A stretch of 64,000 nt of DNA from Candidatus Uabimicrobium amorphum (GTDB lineage: Bacteria > Planctomycetota > Uabimicrobiia > Uabimicrobiales > Uabimicrobiaceae): the NCBI RefSeq assembly GCF_009002475.1, contig NZ_AP019860.1, positions 1,612,001 through 1,676,000 of the forward strand. The letters are read 5' to 3'. The notes under the pieces are model-generated. The model was not told where the DNA came from. It searched no databases and saw only the letters and a program-made list of their open reading frames with translations. Position 1 is the stretch's first letter, and each line of letters opens with the position of its first letter. The translations under genes were made by a program, and so were the position numbers. This document shows, piece after piece, positions 1 through 8,590 of this stretch.

Positions 1-8
1 AAGAACAA

Positions 9-1637
9 TTGCAAAGCCAACTATGTACTGCAGAAAAGCCCTCTACAGAAGAGCCGTCTTCATATGAGACGGTCTATCATGGTGAAAAAACTCTGCGCCA
101 AATACTTCGCGATGATTATGACTTTACCAAGGAAGAGTTTTTAAAAGTAGACGATAAAACTTCTATTTTTAAAAACTATGTCATCGTGGGTAAAATAGGT
201 GTAGGTCGCTTTGGAGTCGTATACAAAGCAAAACAAAAAAATATGGGCAACCGCCTTGTCGCCATAAAATTACTACAGCCAAGGTCAGAAAAACATATCG
301 AGCTCTTCCAACGCCAAGTGAAAGCCTTGGGTCAATTGCAACACCCAAACATCATTACCGCTATTGAATCTGGACAAATTCTCGATATTTACTATCTTGT
401 TATGGAATATTTCCATGGCACACAGTTAGATCAATATGTACGAGGAAACGGGCCTTTAACCGAAGAAAGTACTCTGAAAATAGCCGAAGATTTGGCATCG
501 GCATTAAAACATATTTGGTCAAAAAATTTAGTACATCGCGATATTTCTCCGCAAAATATTATGATTGGTGATCACAAAGTAAAACTTTGTGATTTTAACT
601 TAATTCGTGCGGTAGAATCTAACAAGGGACATACCTATGGTATCGAGGTACGCTCCTATGACTATTGCGCCCCGGAACTAACTGAAAAAGGTAAACTCAG
701 TTTTACATGCGATTGCTTTTCTCTCGGTGCAGTGCTCTATTTCTGCATGAGTAGTTATTCTCCATTTGAAAACACCAATCGCCAAGATTTCAAACAACGA
801 ATTCCACATCCATTAAAGAAAATAGCTCCACAAACCCCGCGTAGTTTAGAGAAATTTATCTATCGCCTCCTGGCTAAAAATCCAGAAGATAGATGCTCGG
901 AACCGCAGGAGTTGTTTCGCGATGTAGAACGTCTCGTAAGACAAAACCGCAAAAGCTCTTTGATAAAAACTCTCATCCCTGTTGCAATCGCGGTAGTGCT
1001 TGCGATTTACTTACTCATTCCCCAAGTGAGAAATTACGTTAAGCACGAAATATTTGCCATCGCTAAACAAAATAATTTAGGCGAAGAAATATACAACAAG
1101 CGTGCACAATGCGTGGTGATGATAAAAGCCGATGTACTTCTGGGTAGTGGTGTGATTGTTCGCCACAAACAACAGAATTTAATCGTAACCAACGCACATG
1201 TAGTTAAAAACCAAGAGTTGGTCATTGTCACCTTAAGAAATAAAAAATCGTATCGGTTACGTGTGGTAGACCGCTACGAAGACGAAGAAATAGACATTGC
1301 CTTCATTGAATTTCCGCACGCGATACATCCAAACTATATCATGCCAATGGGGGAAAAAGTAAAAGTAGGACAAACCGTATATGCCATTGGTCATCCACGT
1401 GGTTATAAGTGGTCCTTAACCAGTGGAACGGTGAGTGCGATTCGCGGAGACAATATACAAACGGACACTCCGATAAACCCTGGAAATTCCGGCGGACCAT
1501 TGTTGAATGCTGAAGGGATCATGATCGGTATGAATACCTACGTGGTGGGAAAAGCGAACAGCATAGGTTTTGCCGTATCGACAAAAAGAATACGTGAATG
1601 TTTGTTACTTTCGGAAGAACGCGATCGTTTACACTAG
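9..1637 (+). CDS. Ser/Thr protein kinase fused to HtrA-like trypsin protease (5' end uncertain)
   Basis: An N-terminal kinase domain (about residues 57-310) is followed by a membrane segment (about 319-338) and a trypsin-like protease domain (about 360-535). Kinase motifs are the glycine loop GVGRFG, VAIK Lys87, HRD 176-178 and APE near 221; the usual DFG is DFN (195-197). The protease has a full triad: His397 in TNAHVV, Asp429 in EIDIAF and Ser494 in GNSGGPL, which matches the DegP/HtrA family. There is no PDZ domain because the chain ends just after the protease. The topology implied is a cytoplasmic kinase with a protease outside the membrane. The frame is open to the window edge and the first candidate start is a TTG at 9, so the true start may lie upstream. 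Peptide deformylase follows 10 nt downstream. Substrates are unknown. Confidence 0.85.
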   Translation: MQSQLCTAEKPSTEEPSSYETVYHGEKTLRQILRDDYDFTKEEFLKVDDKTSIFKNYVIVGKIGVGRFGVVYKAKQKNMGNRLVAIKLLQPRSEKHIELFQRQVKALGQLQHPNIITAIESGQILDIYYLVMEYFHGTQLDQYVRGNGPLTEESTLKIAEDLASALKHIWSKNLVHRDISPQNIMIGDHKVKLCDFNLIRAVESNKGHTYGIEVRSYDYCAPELTEKGKLSFTCDCFSLGAVLYFCMSSYSPFENTNRQDFKQRIPHPLKKIAPQTPRSLEKFIYRLLAKNPEDRCSEPQELFRDVERLVRQNRKSSLIKTLIPVAIAVVLAIYLLIPQVRNYVKHEIFAIAKQNNLGEEIYNKRAQCVVMIKADVLLGSGVIVRHKQQNLIVTNAHVVKNQELVIVTLRNKKSYRLRVVDRYEDEEIDIAFIEFPHAIHPNYIMPMGEKVKVGQTVYAIGHPRGYKWSLTSGTVSAIRGDNIQTDTPINPGNSGGPLLNAEGIMIGMNTYVVGKANSIGFAVSTKRIRECLLLSEERDRLH

Positions 1638-1647
1638 CGGAAATACT

Positions 1648-2172
1648 ATGGCCAAACAACTACGCATCTATCATTATCCGCATCCTGTTTTAAAACAGCA
1701 AGCACAACCAGTATCTAACATCGCTGATAAACAAATACAAACATTCATTGACGATTTGGCGCATACTTGTGAACTCGCCAAAGGTATGGGGATTGCGGCA
1801 CCTCAAGTAGGGTACTCGCTGCGCATCTTTATTTTGATGTCTCACCCCAATCCACGTTATCCTTACGCCCCTGTCATGCCGACAACAGCAGTCATAAATC
1901 CTGAAATTATCGAGTATGGCTCACAACAAATAAGCGATTGGGAAGGTTGCTTGAGCATACCTGATAAGCGCGGACAAGTGCCGCGTAGCGAAACAATCTA
2001 TGTGAAGTATACCGATCGCTACGGAGAAGAAGTTTTTGCCGACTTTGAAGGATTTATTGCCCGCGTTTTCCAACATGAATACGATCATCTACAAGGCACA
2101 ATGTTTTTTGAACGCATGAAGGAAAATCGACTCTACACGAATGTAGAGTTTCACAAAATAATTGGACAATAA
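1648..2172 (+). CDS. def: Peptide deformylase
   Basis: This 174-residue protein removes the formyl group from the N-terminal methionine of new proteins in the cytoplasm. All three family motifs are present: GMGIAAPQVG (46-55), EGCLSIP with metal ligand Cys101, and QHEYDH with His143, catalytic Glu144 and His147. The open frame extends upstream to 1570 inside the kinase gene, but the ATG at 1648 gives the usual deformylase N-terminus and lies just after the kinase stop, so it was chosen. It is probably co-transcribed with the kinase-protease gene. Length and motifs are normal and the call is firm. Confidence 0.95.
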   Translation: MAKQLRIYHYPHPVLKQQAQPVSNIADKQIQTFIDDLAHTCELAKGMGIAAPQVGYSLRIFILMSHPNPRYPYAPVMPTTAVINPEIIEYGSQQISDWEGCLSIPDKRGQVPRSETIYVKYTDRYGEEVFADFEGFIARVFQHEYDHLQGTMFFERMKENRLYTNVEFHKIIGQ

Positions 2173-2186
2173 AATCGCAGTCTATT

Positions 2187-2474
2187 TATGAAAATGGGAC
2201 AAGTATAAATTTTATTAAGGCGTTGTTAAAATTTTACTTTCGAGGACGTGGTTATTATACCGTCAAGATAAATGGCGTAAAAATGCGTGTAGATCCTTAT
2301 CATATAGGGTTTTGGAGAGATGCTGCACGCAATATATGGGAACCTAATACTTTTAAAATTATGTCTCCTACTTCATAAAGATTCCGTTTACCTTGATATT
2401 GGGGCATGGATTGGTCCCACCTCTCTCTATGCATCAAAAATTTGTAGAAAAGTAATAAGCATTGAACCAGCCTA
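2187..2474 (+). pseudogene. Decayed FkbM-family methyltransferase, N-terminal remnant
   Basis: No intact ORF covers this gap. One frame (about 2187-2378) reads as protein with KFYFRGRGYYTVKINGVK and then VDPYHIGFWRDAARNIWEPN. It stops just after NTFKIMS. Moving one frame near 2370 restores LLHKDSVYLDIGAWIGPTSL and then a segment ending VISIEPA before another stop. The conserved DIGAxxGxxSLYAS and SIEP pattern is the SAM-binding start of FkbM-type methyltransferases. The remaining two thirds of such a gene are absent, and the next 17 nt lead straight into the end of the minus-strand gene at 2491. It is read as a relic with a frameshift and a 3' deletion. No start codon is evident. Confidence 0.6.
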
Positions 2475-2490
2475 AGACTTAGGGGCAAAA

Positions 2491-3042
2491 TCACAGCCCA
2501 AAAATTTTCAAATGTGTACGATGGTCTTTGTGATACCATACTGCCAAAGATAGTTTTCGAACTAAACGATGAGGATCTTTTACGGCTTTTTTTAGAGAAA
2601 TCGTAAATAGTCTAACACGAAAAGGTTTTGGAGAGAGATACATTTCCAACCATATCTTTTCATAGGTAAGTAATTCACGTTTTGTCTTGCTCGCTTCTTT
2701 ATCAATCAAAACACCGATAAATGCCAGAGCATCGTGATAGTGTTTATTGATTCCTTTAGGATTGAATTGCGTGTGAAAATCGCAAAATTCTCGCGAAAAT
2801 TTTTCTGACAAGATTTCTTTCGCCAAAGGAAGTATTTTGCAAATGCATTGGTAACGTTTGCGAAATAGACTTTGCGCAAAACGTCGTAACTCAGGCAAAG
2901 AAGCTTTCATAAATACCTCAATGTCCTCTTCACTATGCTGGAGTTTTTGTAGCATGCGACGCGGATCTTGCAAAAATTCTTCGCGTAACTGCGGTTGCGT
3001 ATACAACAACGCCAAAGTTTTTTGTTGTTCGCTTAAGGCCAT
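2491..3042 (-). CDS. Putative MNIO partner protein (BufC/TglI-like role)
   Basis: This 183-residue soluble protein has no signal peptide or membrane segment. Its first half resembles the helical recognition partners found with DUF692 enzymes: an N-terminal helical segment, then an LFRKRYQ...LPL...F...F..F stretch (about 55-105) ending in an HYHDALAF motif. Its start overlaps the end of the MNIO gene by 10 nt, so translation is probably coupled. In known MNIO systems (MbnB/MbnC, TglH/TglI, BufB/BufC) the enzyme needs a partner that binds the leader or substrate. That role is inferred here from gene order and overlap rather than a clear family match. Confidence 0.55.
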   Translation of the reverse strand: MALSEQQKTLALLYTQPQLREEFLQDPRRMLQKLQHSEEDIEVFMKASLPELRRFAQSLFRKRYQCICKILPLAKEILSEKFSREFCDFHTQFNPKGINKHYHDALAFIGVLIDKEASKTKRELLTYEKIWLEMYLSPKPFRVRLFTISLKKAVKDPHRLVRKLSLAVWYHKDHRTHLKIFGL

Positions 3043-3854
3043 TTTTTTGAGATTTCCCGTGCTTTATTCAGTTCTTGTAAAATTTCATCGAAATGCGGTA
3101 GGTTTTCATCGCGTTCGAGAATAGCACCTTTCACCGCAGCTCTTTCAAAAACTTTGTGCATAATACTCCAAACTTCAGGAGGTGTTGTGTGAGAATGACT
3201 ATCAATTAGCACATCTTCGTCCCAATGTCCACCGACAAAATGTAGTTGTACCACCTTTTCCATCGGCAAATGAGCAAGATATTCTTCTATATCATAGTTA
3301 TAATTCGTGGCGTTGGTATAAACATTCGTCAAGTCTAGCAATAAACCACAGCCCGTGGTACGAATAACTTTAGAGATAAACTCCGCCTCGGTCATTGTAC
3401 TACCCGGAACGCGAAACAAGTAAGTAATGTTCTCTAAAAGGAGTGGTGTTTTGATGTACTTGCGAACTGTCTCGACATTTCGGCACAGTACATCCACTGA
3501 TTCTTGGTTGAATGGTAACGGTGACAAATGACCGATATCGATGCCTCCTGCCGTAGTAAAACAAATGTGCTCACTCCACCATGGTGGAGATACTTTCTCT
3601 ATAAGAACAGCTAGTTTTTCGACATATTCTAAATTTACCCCTTCCGCGCTCCCCAGTGATAAATTTAATCCATGGGGTATCAAAGTAAATTCTTCGCGAA
3701 GCATTTGTAGCTCGTGATTTTTTTGTGGTATATCACTCATAAAATGATCGGCGACAATTTCCAAAAAATCAATTTGCTGGTGATGGAGAAAAATGTCCCC
3801 CATAAACGGGGAACGATAGCCGAGACCAACGCCAAGTTTGGGAAGAGACTCCAT
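3033..3854 (-). CDS. DUF692 multinuclear non-heme iron oxidase (MNIO)
   Basis: This 273-residue TIM-barrel protein has the DUF692 signatures in order: LGVGLGYR at the start, LEIVADHF (Glu32), HGLNLSLG (His61), SEH (94-96), LENITY (Glu141), LLDLTNVY (Asp174, Asn177), LHFVGGH (His205, His210), DSHSHT (218-223) and LERDENLP (Glu247). These supply the iron ligands in characterised members, which oxidatively modify cysteines or nearby residues of ribosomal peptides. The open frame continues to 3935, but that extension is only the Gly/Cys-tail DNA of the next gene read in another frame (repeating Trp-Arg-Leu). The ATG at 3854, 2 nt after that gene's stop, was therefore chosen. The likely substrate is the Cys-rich tail encoded immediately upstream. 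Confidence 0.9.
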   Translation of the reverse strand: MESLPKLGVGLGYRSPFMGDIFLHHQQIDFLEIVADHFMSDIPQKNHELQMLREEFTLIPHGLNLSLGSAEGVNLEYVEKLAVLIEKVSPPWWSEHICFTTAGGIDIGHLSPLPFNQESVDVLCRNVETVRKYIKTPLLLENITYLFRVPGSTMTEAEFISKVIRTTGCGLLLDLTNVYTNATNYNYDIEEYLAHLPMEKVVQLHFVGGHWDEDVLIDSHSHTTPPEVWSIMHKVFERAAVKGAILERDENLPHFDEILQELNKAREISKKWP

Positions 3855-3856
3855 GT

Positions 3857-4780
3857 CTAACCGCCACAGCCTCCACAACCGCCACAGCCTCCACCGCCAC
3901 CGCAGCCTCCTCCGCCACCACAGCCTGCACCGCAACCGCTGGCTGGAGAACTGATGCCATCGTAACTACTACGAAATACATCTTTGTACATATCGCGGTG
4001 ATAACTGTCCCCTAAAACTCCCATTCCAAAAACAGCAAGGACAACGGGAAAGTTGGCTTGTGGTGTATCCTCAAGTGTTTGCTTTTTGAGTGTATCAAAC
4101 ATCACTTGCAATTTTTTGATGTATTGCACACCCAATTTTGTCAAACGTTGATTCTTTAGATATTGATACGCTTTCGTGATCAATATACATGCCACCACCG
4201 CAAAAATAATTAAAAAAGCGACATTTTGACGACCTTTAGAAAGGGCGGCCAGTAGCTTATAACCACTAATAGAGCATATCAAAATCATTCCCACAAGAAA
4301 TGCTTGTTTAATAAACGCATAATGATTTTCAGAAAAAATCAAGTGCTGTTTTTCCAGATTCAGTTCGTGGTTAAGAAAAAAACGATCTATTTTTTCTGCC
4401 GTTTTGGAAGTGAAGATCTTTGAAAAGTCATCCGACTTGACTTGCGCGTATTTGTATACTTCCACTTCTACAGGATTACTGTCAGCAGGGAGTTCTTTTA
4501 ATCCGGGGCCTATAGAGGTTCTTCCGTTCTTAGTATGCAATTCAATAAAGTCTTTTTCTGCAAGATTGAAGATCGCAAGACGAATGACCTCGTCCACACG
4601 TCCGCGTAGAAATGCAATTTGGTACGTATCAAAATTTTTCTTCTGCGGCAATGGATATGAACTACTCTTGTCTTTCAAAAAGGATAGTAACATCATTGCA
4701 ATAATAATTCCTACTGTAAGAATTACCTGCAACATAAGAAAATGAGGCCCATACATATTCGCAATCATATTGTTAAACAC
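3857..4780 (-). CDS. TIGR04222-like membrane protein with Gly/Cys-rich C-terminal tail; candidate MNIO substrate
   Basis: About 307 residues. A membrane helix near the N-terminus (14-35) precedes a segment containing YQIAFLRGRVDEVIRLAIFN, like the domain PGAP models as TIGR04222. Two more membrane helices follow (about 155-205), then a linker. The chain ends in about 28 residues made almost only of Gly with six Cys, spaced GCGAGC, two GGGGGC units, then GGC repeats. The frame opens at 4798, but a GTG at 4780 sits 6 nt after a good AGGAGA site and is preferred. It is the first gene of an operon with the MNIO and its partner. The inferred role is a membrane-anchored scaffold whose tail is modified for metal binding or redox work. 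The function is unproven. Confidence 0.75.
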   Translation of the reverse strand: MFNNMIANMYGPHFLMLQVILTVGIIIAMMLLSFLKDKSSSYPLPQKKNFDTYQIAFLRGRVDEVIRLAIFNLAEKDFIELHTKNGRTSIGPGLKELPADSNPVEVEVYKYAQVKSDDFSKIFTSKTAEKIDRFFLNHELNLEKQHLIFSENHYAFIKQAFLVGMILICSISGYKLLAALSKGRQNVAFLIIFAVVACILITKAYQYLKNQRLTKLGVQYIKKLQVMFDTLKKQTLEDTPQANFPVVLAVFGMGVLGDSYHRDMYKDVFRSSYDGISSPASGCGAGCGGGGGCGGGGGCGGCGGCGG

Positions 4781-5129
4781 GAAATATCTCCTATACATAC
4801 AATCAAATCATATCATTCACAAAGATTACTATTGCTATTATTTCGTTCTTAGACGTCGTGGAATCAACAAGCGTTTGTTTTACAGTTGTTACGATAGCTT
4901 TTATTCTGCCACAAGTGGTAAAAAACGCTCATCACAATAGTGTGGTAGAGTCAATATTCTTATCCAAAGCCATGTATTTTGTCAAGCTATCTTTTCGTTT
5001 CACGTAGCGCTTTACTCCGCCACTCACTTTTGAAATACAAAAAACATTGTCAATTGTCATTGAGATTAAGTAACATTGAGTACATAAGTCCCCACCATCA
5101 CATAACAATTGTACAAAAGAAAGATAGCA
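4781..5129. other. Divergent intergenic region
   Basis: This gap separates the minus-strand MNIO operon from the plus-strand permease and should hold both promoters, but no clear -35/-10 pair stands out. On the minus strand, around 4845-4890, AACTGTAAAAC and ACGACGTCTAAGAA occur. Closely similar words occur in the gap near 15835-15860. No gene is visible. Confidence 0.4.
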
Positions 5130-7265
5130 ATGAGAAAACTCATATTAATCGCTCTTGGGTTGATTGCCATTGTAGCGCAAGACAACTCCTATGATTTTCC
5201 TGTAATTCGTACGTTCCAATCACCACTTGCTCATCAAGGAGTCGCTGTTGATCGCGAGCATTTTTACACCATCAAAACGCGAAGCATTGCAAAACATCGT
5301 AAAGATACAGGCAAACTTACCGCAGAATGGAACGCGACAACGCCCGGAAAAATTATCCATTTAAATAGTGGTCTAGTGGTAAATGATCGACTGTACTGTG
5401 GACATTCCAATTGGCCCAATACACCAATGAAAAGTTCGATTGAGGTGTGGGACACAAATACTTTATCACACTGCAACAGTATTCATTTTGCAAATCCTCC
5501 TGGTTCTTGTACATGGGTGGATCGTTACCAAGACTTCTGGTGGGTATGTTTCGCACACTACGACAAAAAAGGTGGTGAAAAAGGAAAAGGTGTCGAAATG
5601 ACGACTTTGGTCAAATACGATGACCAGTGGCGTCCTCTTGGTTCGTGGAAGTTCCCACAAACTGTTGTCAAAAAATTTGCACCTTACAGTTGTTCCGGAG
5701 GAGCATGGGGAGCTGACGGTCTTCTTTATGTTAGTGGTCATGATGCCGCCGAGTTATATGCTCTTAGTATTGTAAAAGAAGAGAGTACTTTGCATTTTCA
5801 AAAAACCATTAAAGTAAACAGTCGTGGTCAAGGCATTGCCTTCGACAGGACACCTTCACCACAAAATTTGTATACAATCAATCGAGACACAAAAACGGTT
5901 ATTGTTTCTAGCGTTCCCATCTCAACACAGTCTTCTTTGCCAATTTTTTTACTGGTAGGCGCGATTTTATTTATCGTATTTAGCACCACAAAATGGAAGT
6001 TGCATCCTTTTATGGCATTGATTTTAGCGGCTATTGGTTTTGGGTTACTATCAGGCATGGAACCCCTCAGCGTTGTCAAAGCTGTCAATACCGGATTTGG
6101 TGGTACAATAGGCTATATTGGTATTGTCATTCTATTTGGAACGATCATCGGTACTTTTCTCGAAAAATCCGGAGCGGCTTTTACTCTTTCCGAAAACGCT
6201 CTCAAAATCACCGGAGAAAAGAACGTTTCTCTATCCATGGGAATAGTCGGCTACATAGTTTCCATGCCGGTCTTTTGCGACTCCGGCTTCGTCATTCTTT
6301 CGCCGTTAAACAAGGCACTCTCCAAACGCGCCCAAAAATCGATTGCTGCTGGTGCTGTTGCTTTGGCACTTGGATTATATGTGACACACACCATGGTTCC
6401 TCCCACGCCGGGACCTGTCGCTGCCGCTGGTATTCTAGGTGCGGATCTCGGTTTAGTTATTATGTGGGGCTTTGCCGTTAGTTTTGTGGCCTTACTTTCC
6501 GGTTGGTTGTTTGCCGTGAAATACGCTTCTCGTTTTGATTTAGCGGATGCGAATATACAAGAACCTACTCCACCGCCGCAACAAGAACGTCCATCTGTAT
6601 CGCGTTCTGTTGCGCCTATTTTAATTCCCATTTTTCTCATCGTATTACAATCCATCGCCAAACTGCCCTCGAAACCTCTTGGTGAAGGAGTTTTAACCCA
6701 ATGGCTGATCTTTTGCGGACAACCAGTTGTTGCTCTGTTATGTGGCGTAGGCTTAGCACTGTTACTGCCCAAAAAACTACACAGCGACATGATGTCTACC
6801 AAGGGATGGATTGGAGAAGCCATTGTCTCCGCAGCTGCAATTATTATCATCACCGGAGCTGGTGGCGCATTTGGAAAAGTGCTCCAAAGTTCCGACATTG
6901 CCGCTGTTGTAGGAAATTACATTCAGGACTTTCCCATCGGTATTTTGCTACCGTTTATCATTGCCGCCGCCATAAAAACAGCCCAAGGATCTTCCACCGT
7001 TGCAATCATTACCACCGCAGGTATTGTGGCTCCTTTGCTAGGAGAGTTGCAGTTAACAGACGACACAGCGAAAGCACTAGTTGTGATCGCCATCGGAGCG
7101 GGATCAATGGTCGTTTCTCATGTCAACGACAGTTATTTTTGGGTAGTAACGCAATTCTCGAACATGAATGTCGAACAGGGATACAAATTACATACGCTGG
7201 GGACTCTTGTCGTTGGATCTGTCGCGGCATTGACGGTGTGGACACTGAGTTTATTTCTAATTTAG
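5130..7265 (+). CDS. GntP-family permease with N-terminal propeller-like ectodomain
   Basis: 711 residues. A signal or anchor segment (1-16) is followed by about 245 residues with repeated short strand patterns typical of a beta-propeller (for example LVVNDRLYCGH, GADGLLYVSGHD, NLYTINRD). From about 268 to the end it is a polytopic gluconate-permease domain with GntP hallmarks: PPTPGPVAAAGILGADLG (426-443 region), TGAGGAFG, KTAQGSSTVA and GSMVVSHVNDSYFW. GntP proteins import gluconate and related sugar acids by proton symport and are usually about 440 residues, so the N-terminal half is an added domain. It may capture or sense substrate outside the membrane, which is inference. The ATG at 5130 was preferred to an upstream TTG because it begins a normal signal sequence. 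Confidence 0.85.
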   Translation: MRKLILIALGLIAIVAQDNSYDFPVIRTFQSPLAHQGVAVDREHFYTIKTRSIAKHRKDTGKLTAEWNATTPGKIIHLNSGLVVNDRLYCGHSNWPNTPMKSSIEVWDTNTLSHCNSIHFANPPGSCTWVDRYQDFWWVCFAHYDKKGGEKGKGVEMTTLVKYDDQWRPLGSWKFPQTVVKKFAPYSCSGGAWGADGLLYVSGHDAAELYALSIVKEESTLHFQKTIKVNSRGQGIAFDRTPSPQNLYTINRDTKTVIVSSVPISTQSSLPIFLLVGAILFIVFSTTKWKLHPFMALILAAIGFGLLSGMEPLSVVKAVNTGFGGTIGYIGIVILFGTIIGTFLEKSGAAFTLSENALKITGEKNVSLSMGIVGYIVSMPVFCDSGFVILSPLNKALSKRAQKSIAAGAVALALGLYVTHTMVPPTPGPVAAAGILGADLGLVIMWGFAVSFVALLSGWLFAVKYASRFDLADANIQEPTPPPQQERPSVSRSVAPILIPIFLIVLQSIAKLPSKPLGEGVLTQWLIFCGQPVVALLCGVGLALLLPKKLHSDMMSTKGWIGEAIVSAAAIIIITGAGGAFGKVLQSSDIAAVVGNYIQDFPIGILLPFIIAAAIKTAQGSSTVAIITTAGIVAPLLGELQLTDDTAKALVVIAIGAGSMVVSHVNDSYFWVVTQFSNMNVEQGYKLHTLGTLVVGSVAALTVWTLSLFLI

Positions 7266-7314
7266 AGGAGGAAAGTGGAAACTTTTTTTCACTGGTTAAT
7301 TTGAAAAACAGACG

Positions 7315-7344
7315 TTGACATTGTATTATTGTCATGAATACAAC
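7315..7344 (+). promoter_or_regulatory. Sigma70-like promoter
   Basis: A perfect TTGACA -35 box (7315-7320) is followed after 18 nt by TACAAC (7339-7344), a four-of-six match to the -10 consensus. It lies 31 nt upstream of the TMEM14-like gene at 7376. Confidence 0.4.
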
Positions 7345-7375
7345 ATGAATAGAAAACAAACAAGAAAGGAAAGTT

Positions 7376-7693
7376 ATGTCTACCATCATCACCGCAGTTT
7401 TTGGTATCTTTAGTATTATTGGTGGAACAATTGGTTACATCAAGGCTGGTAGCTTAGCCTCGATCATCGCAGGTGGAACCTCTGGTGCACTTCTTCTTTT
7501 ATGCGCGTTTGGAATGAAAAAAAAGCAAAAATTGGCCTTTGTTGGAGCACTTGTAATTTCTTTATTACTTGGAGCGCGCTTTGGTAACAGTTATTTCCAA
7601 ACGATGAAAGTCATGCCTCACTTAATCATGGTTATTCTCGCCGCTCTCACGGCACTTAGCACCGTGCGAGATCTACTCACTCAAAAAAATTAA
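7376..7693 (+). CDS. TMEM14/UPF0136-like small membrane protein
   Basis: 105 residues with four hydrophobic helices, glycine-rich in the first half (FGIFSIIGGTIGYIKAGS) and with a short basic KKKQK loop near 50. This composition and length match the TMEM14 family, small membrane proteins best known from mitochondria (TMEM14C, porphyrin transport) and found widely in bacteria with unknown function. An AAGGAAAG ribosome site lies just before the ATG. It appears to be a single-gene unit with its own promoter and a downstream hairpin. Confidence 0.8.
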   Translation: MSTIITAVFGIFSIIGGTIGYIKAGSLASIIAGGTSGALLLLCAFGMKKKQKLAFVGALVISLLLGARFGNSYFQTMKVMPHLIMVILAALTALSTVRDLLTQKN

Positions 7694-7706
7694 ATTTTGC
7701 GGTCCT

Positions 7707-7735
7707 TGCGTCTCGGTTTGTAAGCCAGAGACGCA
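7707..7735 (+). terminator. Hairpin after the TMEM14-like gene
   Basis: TGCGTCTC (7707-7714) pairs with GAGACGCA (7728-7735) around a 13-nt loop that can add two more pairs. It lies 13 nt after the stop codon at 7693. There is no T-run, so it may be a weak terminator or an mRNA-stabilising stem. Confidence 0.45.
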
Positions 7736-7765
7736 GAACATAACGTTACATTCAATGGTGCTTTT

Positions 7766-8590
7766 ATGAATAAAGAAATATATCTACAGCTTATGGTTAT
7801 TATTGCGGGTACGTTTCCCTACTGCGTAAATTGGTGCTTAAAACCCGGTGAACGCATAACTATTGGCAGAAAACGCGATGATTCAGATAGGGATTTGCAA
7901 ATAGAGGAAAAAAATCTTAGTTTACGGCAGGCCGCCATTATAAACGACGATGGTCAACTGTTCATTGAGGATACAGTAAGTCGCGGCGGTACTTTTGTGG
8001 ATGGCAAGCGTATACAAAATAAAGTGCCTATTAATATAGAAAGTCATATTAAATTTTCATCCGTCCTCAGTCTTCTGATTTGTTCCTCTCGTAATGCTGA
8101 GAAAACAAAATTTGAAAAACAAAAACTGAAAACAATTGTGGGCAACCGTGAATATTACGGCTGTACCTTTTATCTAGACGAACACAAACCTTACAATATC
8201 ATTAACTCCCAATTTTACGACTGTAGCTTTCGAGGTAATGTCGAAATGAGAAATATTTACAACTGTCGATTTGAAAACTGTGGATTTAATGGTAATTTTA
8301 TACTGAACATCCAAGACAAGGCCTATTTACAGGACCATTATCACGCATATTTACCATTTGTAAACGAACTAAAGCTTTCATTGGCGATGTACAACGGTAC
8401 ATGTCTATGTGAAGAACTAGCAAAAATCCCACAGTTAAGTCTGAATTTGTCATTTCATCGAGATTATAATCCGACAAATCTAGCAAACGAAATAAGTCAT
8501 TTACAAAACCTCATTCAATTAGATTTAAGTAGCAATGATACAAGTCGAATACCCAATCTGAGTACATTGAAAAATACAAAAATTTTGTAA
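7766..8590 (+). CDS. FHA-domain protein with pentapeptide-like module and short LRR tail
   Basis: 274 residues. The FHA domain spans about 23-105, with IGR (33-35), a Ser-Arg element (LSLRQAA) and GTFVDG (75-80) in the phosphothreonine-binding loops. Next comes a Cys/Phe-rich segment (about 128-170) with GCTF, SQFYDCSFRG, NCRFENCGF spacing, like pentapeptide or right-handed helix repeats. The end has two leucine-rich units (SHLQNLIQLDLSSND) and stops early. The middle module is recognisably shared with the LRR protein at 61072-62295. FHA proteins read phosphorylation by Ser/Thr kinases, which are abundant in this window. The short LRR end suggests C-terminal truncation. No enzyme activity can be assigned. 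Confidence 0.75.
   Translation: MNKEIYLQLMVIIAGTFPYCVNWCLKPGERITIGRKRDDSDRDLQIEEKNLSLRQAAIINDDGQLFIEDTVSRGGTFVDGKRIQNKVPINIESHIKFSSVLSLLICSSRNAEKTKFEKQKLKTIVGNREYYGCTFYLDEHKPYNIINSQFYDCSFRGNVEMRNIYNCRFENCGFNGNFILNIQDKAYLQDHYHAYLPFVNELKLSLAMYNGTCLCEELAKIPQLSLNLSFHRDYNPTNLANEISHLQNLIQLDLSSNDTSRIPNLSTLKNTKIL

Noticed and set aside
3855..3935. Longer MNIO start giving repeated Trp-Arg-Leu residues
   Set aside because: It is the Gly/Cys-tail DNA of the next gene read in another frame; the ATG at 3854 gives the normal DUF692 N-terminus.
6251..6898. Minus-strand 215-residue frame
   Set aside because: Antisense shadow of the GntP domain, without ribosome site or recognisable motif.
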